From contig BPJP01000009.1 of NCBI GenBank assembly GCA_026004675.1, positions 62,001-126,000 on the forward strand: a DNA stretch of 64,000 nucleotides, in the 5' to 3' direction. A program made the translations under genes and the position numbers. Of the stretch, positions 56,337-64,000 are shown one piece after another. The stretch's first letter is position 1, and each line of letters begins with the position of its first letter. Source of the stretch: Gemmatales bacterium. Its GTDB lineage: Bacteria > Planctomycetota > Planctomycetia > Gemmatales > Gemmataceae. Below the pieces are notes generated by a model. That model saw only the letters and a program-made list of their open reading frames with translations, searched no databases and was not told the origin of the DNA.

Positions 56337-56366
56337 ACATGCGAACGGTCGGCACACGCATTTGCG

Positions 56367-57920
56367 TCATGGAGTACCGCAGTATGCCCTCGTCCACTCC
56401 GCTTCGAGTTGCTGATAGTCTGTGTAGCCGTAGTGCTTGCGCAACGACGATCGGAAATCCCCTTTGAGTCCGTCGGTGATAAAGAGAGTGAATTCCCGGC
56501 TTCCTTTTTTGTGGACCAGGAATTCGACGAGAGCGACGCTCTGGGCATAGAAGGCATCGATGAACCGGGGATCGGGGTAATCAGGCATTTCGATCAACTG
56601 CCCGATTCGAAACAGCTTGCCGCTTCGTTTCAGATCGGGCAGTTTTCGCAAATGGCCGTCGATCAATTCGCGTGGTTCGGATAAGACCGCGATCCCTTCG
56701 TCAGCCCAGCGAGGCGGGGTGTCGCCGTCGAGGTTGCCTGTCAAGACGGCATGCGTCGTTTCGTGCGGCAAGACAGCGATGAGCAGGTTGGCGTTGTCGC
56801 AACGCAAGTCGATGCGACGTCCCAGAATGCGGCCGTTGTCGATGTAGAAGGACGAATGTCCAGGCGATTCCTGAGGGACGCCCGTGGCTCGGCTATAAGC
56901 TTGTGCATCGGCATGGAGGTAGATTTCGCATTTCCGTTTCCAGGGTGTCGGTTCGCGGTCGAGCCATTTCTTGAACATTCTGGTTCGGGTCCGTTCCGCG
57001 TGCCTGGCAGCCATGCCGGCGATATCGCGCGGTTGATTGTGATAGACGACAAAGTTTTCGCTTTCCGCGATCAACCAGCCGTTTTCATCGGGACCGGAAT
57101 GTTGGACTGGGATGGGGGCGGCCTTCTTGCGTTTTTTCAATTCGGCCAGCACTTTGTCGGCATAGGTTAGCCGAGGCGCGAGTTTTTTGACGTCATTTAA
57201 CTCCTGCTGCAATTTCAGGAACGTGGCCTCGTCGAGGGCAGCCTGGTTGAGCACCTCGACGACACGAAACATCTTGCAATACGCCCACCGCTCTTTATCG
57301 AGTTGCGATAAAGCGCCGCCGGACTGGCTGGCTTTTTCATAGAACTGGCCGGCGGCCAGGTACTGGCGTTTGTGGAAGAGTTCCTCGGCTCGCTTTAGAA
57401 ACGATTCCTTTTCCTGTTGATCAAACGACGCTTGCTGAATGGCAGGATCGACAATGGCACGGGCTTGTGGCGAAGCTGTTTCCCGGCGATTCGAATCGGC
57501 GGCTCGATTCGCCCCTTCGCCCAGAAGTAATTCTGGCGGCAATTCCGCTGGTGCAAGCGATGAGTCGAGTGGTTTTGCCTCGTTCGGCATCGCTTTGCCT
57601 TCCAGGATACGCAGGTGTTCTTCGTAGACTCGGGCTTTGGCGTGATCGTTCTTCAGATGCAACCGCTTGATGTAGGCACGGTAGGCGTCGCGGAGCAAAG
57701 TCAGGTATTTGGCGTTGCCATCGATTCGGCTCAAATGCTTTTCCAGCACGGCAACGGCTTCTGCCGGCCTGTCGTGCAAGAGATGTTCACGCGCCATGTG
57801 CATTGCGGTTTGCACGGCAAGCGTATCGGCTACCGCTTGCAAACGGTCTCGAGGTGGTTCCCCGCGCAACACCGTAGTCGCCACCAGAATCCATGACACG
57901 CTCCAGAATCGTCCGACCAT
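56367..57920 (-). CDS. Secreted DUF1570-like zinc metalloprotease
   Basis: The 517-residue protein has an N-terminal signal (residues 1-19), a helical TPR-like region (about 25-270) and a C-terminal gluzincin-type domain. The latter has the zinc motif HETTH (H386, E387, H390) and the downstream glutamate E408 in WADEGIAVLSEP. That HExxH...E arrangement matches DUF1570/peptidase MA-like proteins common in planctomycetes. It should cleave peptides outside the cytoplasm if active; the substrate is unknown. The start at ATG 57920 is standard. Confidence 0.87.
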   Translation of the reverse strand: MVGRFWSVSWILVATTVLRGEPPRDRLQAVADTLAVQTAMHMAREHLLHDRPAEAVAVLEKHLSRIDGNAKYLTLLRDAYRAYIKRLHLKNDHAKARVYEEHLRILEGKAMPNEAKPLDSSLAPAELPPELLLGEGANRAADSNRRETASPQARAIVDPAIQQASFDQQEKESFLKRAEELFHKRQYLAAGQFYEKASQSGGALSQLDKERWAYCKMFRVVEVLNQAALDEATFLKLQQELNDVKKLAPRLTYADKVLAELKKRKKAAPIPVQHSGPDENGWLIAESENFVVYHNQPRDIAGMAARHAERTRTRMFKKWLDREPTPWKRKCEIYLHADAQAYSRATGVPQESPGHSSFYIDNGRILGRRIDLRCDNANLLIAVLPHETTHAVLTGNLDGDTPPRWADEGIAVLSEPRELIDGHLRKLPDLKRSGKLFRIGQLIEMPDYPDPRFIDAFYAQSVALVEFLVHKKGSREFTLFITDGLKGDFRSSLRKHYGYTDYQQLEAEWTRAYCGTP

Positions 57921-58245
57921 TGGCTTCCCTGCCTAAGAGATGGCGCAGAACCAAGCCGTTGCATCAACCGATTTCACTTTTGCACCGGCTGCACCTTTGA
58001 AGATCGGAAAGGCACCCAAGCAAAGATGAGCAAAGTTCTGTTCCGGACGGTTTTGCCGGGCGGGCCAGATTGCCTCGTTTCTCTAGTTCCGCCGTTGTCG
58101 GCAGGAAGCAATCCGATGCCGAAAAGTAGGGCACGCTAGGGAAAAAATCAAGCCGAATGCCAAGGAGCGCGATTCCCGATCGCCGCAGCTTTTTGGTCGA
58201 ACTGACGGGCGATCGGCTGCGAAGCGGACCTTGCCGGCGGCCTGG
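57921..58245. other. Gap between the protease and amidohydrolase genes
   Basis: This 325-base stretch holds a long inverted repeat CCGATCGCC (58176-58184) and GGCGATCGG (58208-58216) with a 23-base loop. It could act as a weak terminator for the amidohydrolase gene ending at 58246. No gene is apparent. Confidence 0.4.
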
Positions 58246-59436
58246 TCACTGGTTCAGTTCGGCCAGCGACCGCACAGCAAACGCTACATGCAATGCCGAC
58301 CCGATGGGAAGGGCATCTTCATCCACCTTGAAACGCGGATGGTGGACGTTGTAGGTGGCGCCGATCTTTTCGTTGCGAACACCCAAGCCGACGAAACAGC
58401 CCGGCACTTGCTGCAAATAATAGGCGAAATCTTCGCCCCCCATGATGGGCGGCGATTCATGAACACGATCGCCTCCCAGCAGTTCCTCGGCGAGGTTTTT
58501 CGCCACTTTCCAGCAGTGGGCGTCGTTGACAGTTGGAGGATAGTCGTGTCCGGGAAAATCGACCGTCGCTTCGCAACGATTGGCCTTGGCGATATGCTCA
58601 GCGATTTCGCGAACCCGACCCTGCAGGAAACGCAATTCCTCGAAGGTCAGTGAGCGGATAGTGCCGCGAATCTCGGCCGATTCAGGAATCACGTTGTGTG
58701 CCTGACCGGCGTGGATGGCGGTCAGACTGATGACGCCGGGTCGGAGAGGATCCCATTCTCTGGAAATAATGGTTTGCAGTTCGACGACGATTTTGGCGGC
58801 GGTGGCGACGGGATCGACGCAAAGCTGAGGGACGGCGGCATGCCCGCCCACGCCGTGGACCTTGATTTCGATGGTCGAAGTGGCTGCGAGGAAGGTCCCA
58901 GCGCGTGCCGTGACACTGCCGGTCAAAGCCCAGGGCCAGACATGCAAACCAAAAATGCGTTGCACACGCGGATTGTCGAGTGCGCCTTCCTGGCACATTC
59001 GGTTGCCGCCGGCTCCGCCTTCCTCGGCTGGTTGGAAAAGGAGTTTGACTGTTCCCGGCAGCGAGGTTTCCCGTTGTTTCAGCAGCCTTGCGGCGCCGAG
59101 GAGCATGGCGGTGTGGCAATCGTGACCGCACGCGTGCATTTTGCCTGCGATTTCACTGCGAAATGGTACGTCCGCTTCTTCGTGGATCGGCAATGCGTCC
59201 ATGTCCGCCCGCAACGCAACACAGGGCCCGTCGCTTTTGCCCAGCGTGGCTAACACTCCCGTTTCCGCAATCGGCGACCGGTATCGTATTCCCAATTCAT
59301 CAAGGGTCTGGCATACCAGTCGGTTCGTCTCGATTTCCTCGTACATCAACTCCGGACGGCGATGTAGCCGTCGGCGAATATCCACGATCCAATCTTTGAT
59401 GGCACGAGCTTCGTGGACGAGAGAGTGTGAACTCAT
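58246..59436 (-). CDS. M20 family amidohydrolase/metallopeptidase
   Basis: The 396-residue enzyme matches the M20D amidohydrolase group (hippurate hydrolase, N-acyl-amino-acid amidohydrolase). Metal-binding residues are visible: H101, C103 and H105 in HACGHDCH, the acidic pair of QPAEEGG and a C-terminal GGEDFAYYLQQ. A dimerisation domain (about 185-300) interrupts the catalytic core. It probably removes acyl groups from amino acids or peptides in the cytoplasm. ATG 59436 gives a normal N-terminus. The gene is divergent from the radical SAM gene. Confidence 0.94.
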   Translation of the reverse strand: MSSHSLVHEARAIKDWIVDIRRRLHRRPELMYEEIETNRLVCQTLDELGIRYRSPIAETGVLATLGKSDGPCVALRADMDALPIHEEADVPFRSEIAGKMHACGHDCHTAMLLGAARLLKQRETSLPGTVKLLFQPAEEGGAGGNRMCQEGALDNPRVQRIFGLHVWPWALTGSVTARAGTFLAATSTIEIKVHGVGGHAAVPQLCVDPVATAAKIVVELQTIISREWDPLRPGVISLTAIHAGQAHNVIPESAEIRGTIRSLTFEELRFLQGRVREIAEHIAKANRCEATVDFPGHDYPPTVNDAHCWKVAKNLAEELLGGDRVHESPPIMGGEDFAYYLQQVPGCFVGLGVRNEKIGATYNVHHPRFKVDEDALPIGSALHVAFAVRSLAELNQ

Positions 59437-59559
59437 CGCTGGCTCCCAGAACCAAAAGTCGGCATGTTCCTGAAGAGTAAATCAAGCGGTGCGACGATGC
59501 AACTTTCTTTGCGGGGTTCTGAGATTTGGTCCAGACATTTGAAGCGATAGAATAAAGTC

Positions 59560-60513
59560 ATGAGCGAAGCGAGGTTTGAACCGTCGTACCTTCGGCTGTT
59601 CCGATCGGGGGAGTTCGCCGAGCGAGTAGGGCAAGCGCTAGCGTCGCTGGAGGAATGCACGGTCTGCCCGCGCGATTGTCGGGTCGATCGCTTGCACGAT
59701 GAGGCGGGCAAGGCGGTTTGCCGAACGGGACGCTATGCACGGGTCGCCAGTTACTTCCCGCATTTCGGCGAGGAAGATTGCCTGCGAGGGTGGAACGGCT
59801 CCGGGACGATTTTCTTCAGCTATTGCAATTTGCGCTGTGTCTTTTGTCAGAATTTCGAGCTGAGCTGGCAAGGAGAAGGTACGGAGGCGAAACCGAACGA
59901 CCTCGCCCGCATGATGTTGGAGTTGCAAGATTCAGGCTGCCACAACATCAACTTCGTCACTCCCGAACATGTCGTGCCGCAAATGCTGGAAGGGCTTTAT
60001 CTGGCCGTGGAACAAGGGTTGCGGCTTCCAGTCGTCTACAACACCAGTGCCTACGACAGCATGGAAAGTCTACGCCTGCTCGACGGCATCGTTGATATTT
60101 ACATGCCCGACTTCAAGTTTTTCGACAGCGACACCAGCAAATGGATCGTCAAAGCCAAGGATTATCCCGACGTCGCCAAACGCGCGATCAAAGAGATGCA
60201 CCGGCAAGTCGGCGACCTCGTTTTCGATGACAAGGGACTGGCGCGGCGAGGACTGCTGGTACGTCATCTCGTCATGCCCCACGGGCTGGCCAATACCCGA
60301 GAAATCATGCGTTTCCTGGCCCGAGAGATTTCGCCCAACACCTACGTCAATATCATGGCCCAATACCGGCCGGAAGGTCGTGCGTTCGACTATCCCCAAC
60401 TCCGCCGGGGAGTGACGCGCAGCGAATACGAAGAAGCGGTGCACATGGCGCGGGAGGAAGGGTTGCATCGGTTCGACACGAGGCGGCGTGGACGACGCAT
60501 TTCATTGATTTAG
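59560..60513 (+). CDS. Radical SAM protein, PflA-like
   Basis: The 317-residue enzyme has the radical SAM cluster-binding motif CNLRCVFC (C89, C93, C96) followed by the SAM-binding TPEHVV segment and TIM-barrel strands. An additional N-terminal Cys group (C33, C36, C40 in CTVCPRDC, and C54) may bind a second iron-sulfur cluster. It resembles the pyruvate formate-lyase-activating-enzyme-related group (PflX). No glycyl-radical enzyme gene is next to it, so its target is unclear. The gene starts a run of three + strand metabolic genes. The ATG at 59560 has no strong ribosome binding site. Confidence 0.92.
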   Translation: MSEARFEPSYLRLFRSGEFAERVGQALASLEECTVCPRDCRVDRLHDEAGKAVCRTGRYARVASYFPHFGEEDCLRGWNGSGTIFFSYCNLRCVFCQNFELSWQGEGTEAKPNDLARMMLELQDSGCHNINFVTPEHVVPQMLEGLYLAVEQGLRLPVVYNTSAYDSMESLRLLDGIVDIYMPDFKFFDSDTSKWIVKAKDYPDVAKRAIKEMHRQVGDLVFDDKGLARRGLLVRHLVMPHGLANTREIMRFLAREISPNTYVNIMAQYRPEGRAFDYPQLRRGVTRSEYEEAVHMAREEGLHRFDTRRRGRRISLI

Positions 60514-60603
60514 AGCTAGACAGACAATCCGCCAGCGGCACGCAGGCGAGACAACTGCTGGCGACGCGGGCTTCGCTGATGGAACGACTCGAGGTGCGAG
60601 TTA

Positions 60604-61416
60604 GTGGTCATGCCAAACCGAATCTGCCTGAATACCAGCACGATTCTGCCGTTGCCTCTGCTCGACAAGATTCGACTGACGGCGGAAACGGGCTACGACG
60701 GGATCGAGTTGTGGACACGAGACATCCTTGAACATATCAGTCAGGGCGGCGAAGTGCGCGATGTCGAAAAGGCCATCGGCGACAACGGTTTGATCGTTCC
60801 TTGCTGGATATCGATTCGGCGCTGGGCGGAAGCGGACGACGATGAATACCCGGCGGTAATCGAGGAAGCAAGGCGGCAGATGGAGTTGGCAGCTCGTTTC
60901 CATTCCCCTTTTATCATTGCCAGTCCTCCCCGGCGGCCGTGCCCGGTCGAACGCATCATCTCGCGTTATCGGCAGCTGCTTGAATTGGGCCGCCAGGTCG
61001 GCATTCGTCCGACGTTCGAGTATGTCAGTTGTTTTCGGGGCGTCCCGTCACCGGCATTGGCATGGCGGATTCTGCAGCAGATCGACGACGTCGATGCGAC
61101 TATGGTCATCGACGCGTTTCACAATTGGAATAGCGGCGCCACCTGCGCCGACCTGGAAGCGATCCCGGTGGCCCGCATCAGCCACTATCACATCGATGAC
61201 GCTTGCCGAGGCAAGCCGGCGGGAACGCAAACGGATGCCGACCGAGTGCTGCCTGGCGACGGCGTGATTGATTTGCATGAGGAAATCCGTTTACTGAGGA
61301 AAAAAGGCTACGAGGGCGCGATTAGCCTGGAACTTTTCAACCGCGAATTGTGGGAAAGGGACCCGCGTGAAGTGCTCGGCATCGGACTGGAGAGGATACG
61401 CGAGTTGCTCACGTGA
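60604..61416 (+). CDS. Sugar phosphate isomerase/epimerase family (TIM barrel)
   Basis: The 270-residue product (268 from ATG 60610) matches the xylose-isomerase-like/EndoIV TIM-barrel family (AP_endonuc_2). Visible elements are the opening CLNTSTILPL, metal-binding glutamate in TFEYVSCF, aspartate and histidine in MVIDAFHNW, and the closing YEGAISLELF. It probably isomerises or epimerises a sugar, polyol or acid, substrate unknown. GTG 60604 has GAGGTG seven bases upstream, while ATG 60610 is further from it. The gap to the previous gene is 90 bases. Confidence 0.9.
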   Translation: MVMPNRICLNTSTILPLPLLDKIRLTAETGYDGIELWTRDILEHISQGGEVRDVEKAIGDNGLIVPCWISIRRWAEADDDEYPAVIEEARRQMELAARFHSPFIIASPPRRPCPVERIISRYRQLLELGRQVGIRPTFEYVSCFRGVPSPALAWRILQQIDDVDATMVIDAFHNWNSGATCADLEAIPVARISHYHIDDACRGKPAGTQTDADRVLPGDGVIDLHEEIRLLRKKGYEGAISLELFNRELWERDPREVLGIGLERIRELLT

Positions 61417-61509
61417 AAGCCCGACTGAAAACGGAAAGCTGAGGCACGGCCCTTTAATCGCTGATGCTGCAAGGACGAGCGACCGGACGTGAAAAATATT
61501 GGACCGACC

Positions 61510-63099
61510 ATGACGCACCCACTTGTCGAAGAACTTCGGCGGCAGGAACGGCAGATCAAGGAAGGCGGAGGCACGCAAGCCGCACAGAGACAGCATGCCA
61601 AAGGCCGGCTGACGGCCCGCGAACGGATTGCCAAACTGATCGATTCGCCGGATGCCTTTTTTGAACTTGGTTTGTGGGCTGCGTGGGGCATGTACGAGGA
61701 ATGGGGCGGAGCGCCGTCGGCGGGCGTCCTAACCGGCATTGGCACGATTTGCGGCCGGCGTGTGATGGTCATCGCCAACGATGCCACCGTCAAAGCGGGA
61801 GCCTTTTTCCCGATGACGTGCAAGAAGGTTCTTCGCGCCCAGCGCATCGCCCTCATGAATCGTTTGCCTCTCGTTTACCTTGTCGACAGTGCCGGCGTGT
61901 TTCTTCCGTTGCAGGAGGAGGTGTTTCCTGACGAGGATGATTTCGGCCGAATCTTTCGCAACAACGCAGTGTTGTCGGCGCGAGGAATCCCGCAATTGGC
62001 CGCCATTATGGGCAACTGCGTGGCTGGCGGAGGCTACCTTCCGGTCCTGTGCGACAAGCTGCTCATGACCGAGGGAAGCGGGTTGTACCTGGCCGGGCCA
62101 GCCCTGGTAAAAGCAGCCATCGGCCAGACGGTCAGTCACGAAGAACTTGGCGGCGCCCAAATGCACGCTGCCATCAGCGGCACGATCGACTTTCGCGAAG
62201 CCAACGACGAGGCTTGTATCGAGCGATTACGACGACTGATCGCGACCCTGCCAGAGGACAGCCACCATGTCGATGTCCATCTACCCAACCAGCCCAAAGG
62301 CCCCCTGGATCGCTTTGTCCCATCGGAAAACGAACGGTGGCGAGAGTACGATGTGCGTGAATTGATTGCAGACATCCTCGACGACGGCCCGTTTGACGAA
62401 TACAAGGCAGAATACGGCCAGTCGCTCGTGTGCGGCTACGGTCGCATGGGAGGGGCGGCGGTCGGTGTCGTTGCCAATCAGCATTGTCGCATCAAACTGG
62501 CCAACGGCGCTTTGCAGTACGGCGGCGTGATTTATGTCGACAGCGCCAACAAAGCGGCCCGCTTCGTGATGGATTGCAACCAATCGCGTGTGCCGATCCT
62601 CTTTTTGCAAGACGTGAACGGTTTCATGGTGGGCCGAGAGTCGGAACAAGCGGGTATCATCCGCGCTGGCGCCAAACTCGTCAACACGATCGCCAACAGT
62701 GTCGTGCCAAAGATCACCTTGATTCTTGGCGGTTCATTCGGCGCCGGCAACTACGCGCTGTGCGGCAAAGCGTTCGATCCACGTTTCATTTTCGCCTGGC
62801 CTTGTGCTCGTTACGCCGTCATGGGCGGCGAACAAGCAGCCAGCACGCTGCTCGAGATCACCATTTCCGCTTTGAAACGTTCCGGGCACGAACCAGATGC
62901 AGCCGAACTGCTACAACTGCGAAAAAAAATCGAAGACAGCTACAATGAGAAAATGGACATACGCTACGGCGCCGCCAGGCTGTGGGTGGACAAGATCGTC
63001 ATGCCCGAGGAAACGCGACAAGCCTTGCTTCTGGCTCTCGACGTAGCCAAACGATATGATGACGGTCGTCCCTTTTGCACAGGAGTTTTACAAGTATAG
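61510..63099 (+). CDS. Acyl-CoA carboxylase carboxyltransferase subunit
   Basis: The 529-residue product (536 from GTG 61489) is a carboxyltransferase of the propionyl/methylcrotonyl-CoA carboxylase type with two crotonase-like halves. Visible are oxyanion-hole glycines in GNCVAGGGYLPV and SFGAGNYALCGKAF, the VNGFMVGRESEQAGIIRAGAKL segment and the closing YGAARLWVDKIV. It would transfer CO2 from biotin on a separate subunit to an acyl-CoA. No biotin carboxylase or carrier gene lies in the window. Start choice is uncertain since neither candidate has a good ribosome binding site. Confidence 0.93.
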   Translation: MTHPLVEELRRQERQIKEGGGTQAAQRQHAKGRLTARERIAKLIDSPDAFFELGLWAAWGMYEEWGGAPSAGVLTGIGTICGRRVMVIANDATVKAGAFFPMTCKKVLRAQRIALMNRLPLVYLVDSAGVFLPLQEEVFPDEDDFGRIFRNNAVLSARGIPQLAAIMGNCVAGGGYLPVLCDKLLMTEGSGLYLAGPALVKAAIGQTVSHEELGGAQMHAAISGTIDFREANDEACIERLRRLIATLPEDSHHVDVHLPNQPKGPLDRFVPSENERWREYDVRELIADILDDGPFDEYKAEYGQSLVCGYGRMGGAAVGVVANQHCRIKLANGALQYGGVIYVDSANKAARFVMDCNQSRVPILFLQDVNGFMVGRESEQAGIIRAGAKLVNTIANSVVPKITLILGGSFGAGNYALCGKAFDPRFIFAWPCARYAVMGGEQAASTLLEITISALKRSGHEPDAAELLQLRKKIEDSYNEKMDIRYGAARLWVDKIVMPEETRQALLLALDVAKRYDDGRPFCTGVLQV

Positions 63100-63170
63100 G
63101 CAGCGCCCACTGCCGGGATGTTGGGCGACAATGAGCGCACAGGTAAAAAACATCAAATAAAGGAACTGGC

Positions 63171-64000
63171 ATGCCGGCTCTATTCGCGACGACGCTGTTC
63201 GTCAGTGCCACCTTGTTGTTTCTGGTGCAGCCGATGATCGCCAAGATGATTCTGCCGAAATTCGGTGGAACACCGGCGGTTTGGAATACCTGTATGGTCT
63301 TTTTTCAGGCCGTTTTATTAGCCGGCTACAGCTATGCTCATTACATCACGACGCGATTTGACATTCGCCGGCAAACTACGATTCAAGTGACGTTGCTGGC
63401 AGTCGCCGCCGCTACGCTTTTGGGTGCCTACCTCTACGACGGTCAACCTCCCGTCGCTATTCGCCAGGACCCGCCCGGCGAAGACAACCCTGTTCCGTGG
63501 CTGTTATTTATGCTGCTGGTAGCCATCGGCATTCCTTTCTTCATGCTTTCGACCGGTGCGCCGCTTCTGCAGAAATGGTTTGCCGCCACTGGCCATCCTT
63601 CCGCCAAGGATCCCTACTTTCTGTACGCCGCCAGCAACGCCGGCAGTATGCTCGCACTTGTCTTTTACCCGCAGTTTCTGGAGCGAGAATTCCGTCTCCC
63701 CGTGCAAAGCTGGATCTGGACTACGGGCTTTCTCGTGTTGGTTGGACTGACAGCAACCTGCGCGTATAAGCTGCGCCACCCCGACAGCAAAGGCGAACGC
63801 AAGTCGAAACACAAAAAACAGCCGATAGCAACCGATACGGAAACAGATGCCGAGGATGCTGGTCCCCCACCAGGCGGCTGGCAGAAACTCCACTGGGTCG
63901 CGCTTGCTTTCGTGCCTTCCAGCCTTATGCTCGGCGCGACGACCTACATGTCCACGGATATTGCACCGATCCCCTTGATTTGGGTCATTCCGCTGGCTCT
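63171..64000 (+). CDS. Spermidine-synthase-like membrane protein, 3' end outside the window
   Basis: The frame is open from ATG 63171 (AAAGGA upstream) to the window end, so at least 276 residues are present. The N-terminal part holds about six hydrophobic segments and the signature FFMLSTGAPLLQKWFA, YFLYAASNAGSMLALVFYP, which is typical of the membrane domain fused to spermidine synthase-like methyltransferase domains. The catalytic domain would lie beyond the window. A basic, acidic-spaced linker (about 200-230) follows the first helices. It is 71 bases after the carboxyltransferase gene. Confidence 0.88.
   Translation, partial: MPALFATTLFVSATLLFLVQPMIAKMILPKFGGTPAVWNTCMVFFQAVLLAGYSYAHYITTRFDIRRQTTIQVTLLAVAAATLLGAYLYDGQPPVAIRQDPPGEDNPVPWLLFMLLVAIGIPFFMLSTGAPLLQKWFAATGHPSAKDPYFLYAASNAGSMLALVFYPQFLEREFRLPVQSWIWTTGFLVLVGLTATCAYKLRHPDSKGERKSKHKKQPIATDTETDAEDAGPPPGGWQKLHWVALAFVPSSLMLGATTYMSTDIAPIPLIWVIPLA

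Noticed and set aside
1-64000. tRNA, rRNA, CRISPR array, insertion sequence or prophage
   Set aside because: I found no cloverleaf pattern, repeat-spacer array, transposase or phage structural gene on either strand.

Overview
The window looks like the chromosome of a planctomycete (phylum Planctomycetota). The main evidence is a PSD1-type cytochrome/DUF1549/DUF1553 protein in operon with a DUF1501 protein, plus a second DUF1501 gene. Supporting signs are a Ser/Thr kinase with a large extracytoplasmic part, a formylglycine-type sulfatase, BatA/von Willebrand A (vWA) membrane proteins, a short leucine-rich-repeat protein and a DUF1570-like metalloprotease. I cannot resolve the genus. I see no rRNA, tRNA, CRISPR array, insertion sequence or phage genes; it reads as ordinary chromosomal backbone.

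Layout. 0-5 kb: the 3' part of a very large unknown helical protein, then moaE (probably leaderless mRNA) and cysC. 5-8.7 kb: an apparently exported P-loop NTPase, divergent from an O/P-type porin and a cysteine-rich secreted protein that end at a strong terminator. 8.7-13.5 kb: the PSD1-DUF1501 operon, with a palindrome over its -10 box and a strong terminator. 13.6-18.2 kb: a small subtilase, small envelope proteins, DUF2203, and dapB one base ahead of a Gfo/Idh-type oxidoreductase. 18.3-25 kb: a coiled-coil membrane protein, then an NHL-repeat lipoprotein four bases ahead of a 1208-residue vWA membrane protein. 25-30.2 kb: three tandem Hsp20 genes followed on the same strand by a response regulator, a histidine kinase and an NtrC-type activator; a small hemerythrin-like protein lies on the other strand.

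30.3-41.1 kb: LRR protein, AI-2E-type permease, a 65-residue protein, an enolase-superfamily enzyme, argS and a giant BatA/double-vWA protein. In this stretch the LRR gene, argS and the 3' end of the giant gene contain six apparent one-base insertions; I found none elsewhere. That pattern needs raw-read checking before any biological reading. 41.3-47.9 kb: sulfatase, a Ser/Thr kinase with an outer beta-helix interrupted by a carbohydrate-binding-like domain, and the second DUF1501 protein. 47.9-55.1 kb: a four-gene Gld-like ABC operon (ATPase, permease, GldG-like, DUF4340). 55.6-64 kb: a secreted unknown, a DUF1570-like protease, an M20 amidohydrolase, then a run of + strand metabolic genes (radical SAM PflA-like, TIM-barrel isomerase, acyl-CoA carboxyltransferase) and the start of a spermidine-synthase-like membrane protein cut by the window end.

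There is no clear defence system or mobile island. The least described material is the exported NTPase, the kinase with a split outer domain, the fused double-vWA protein, the Hsp20/two-component neighbourhood, and several palindromic regulatory elements.
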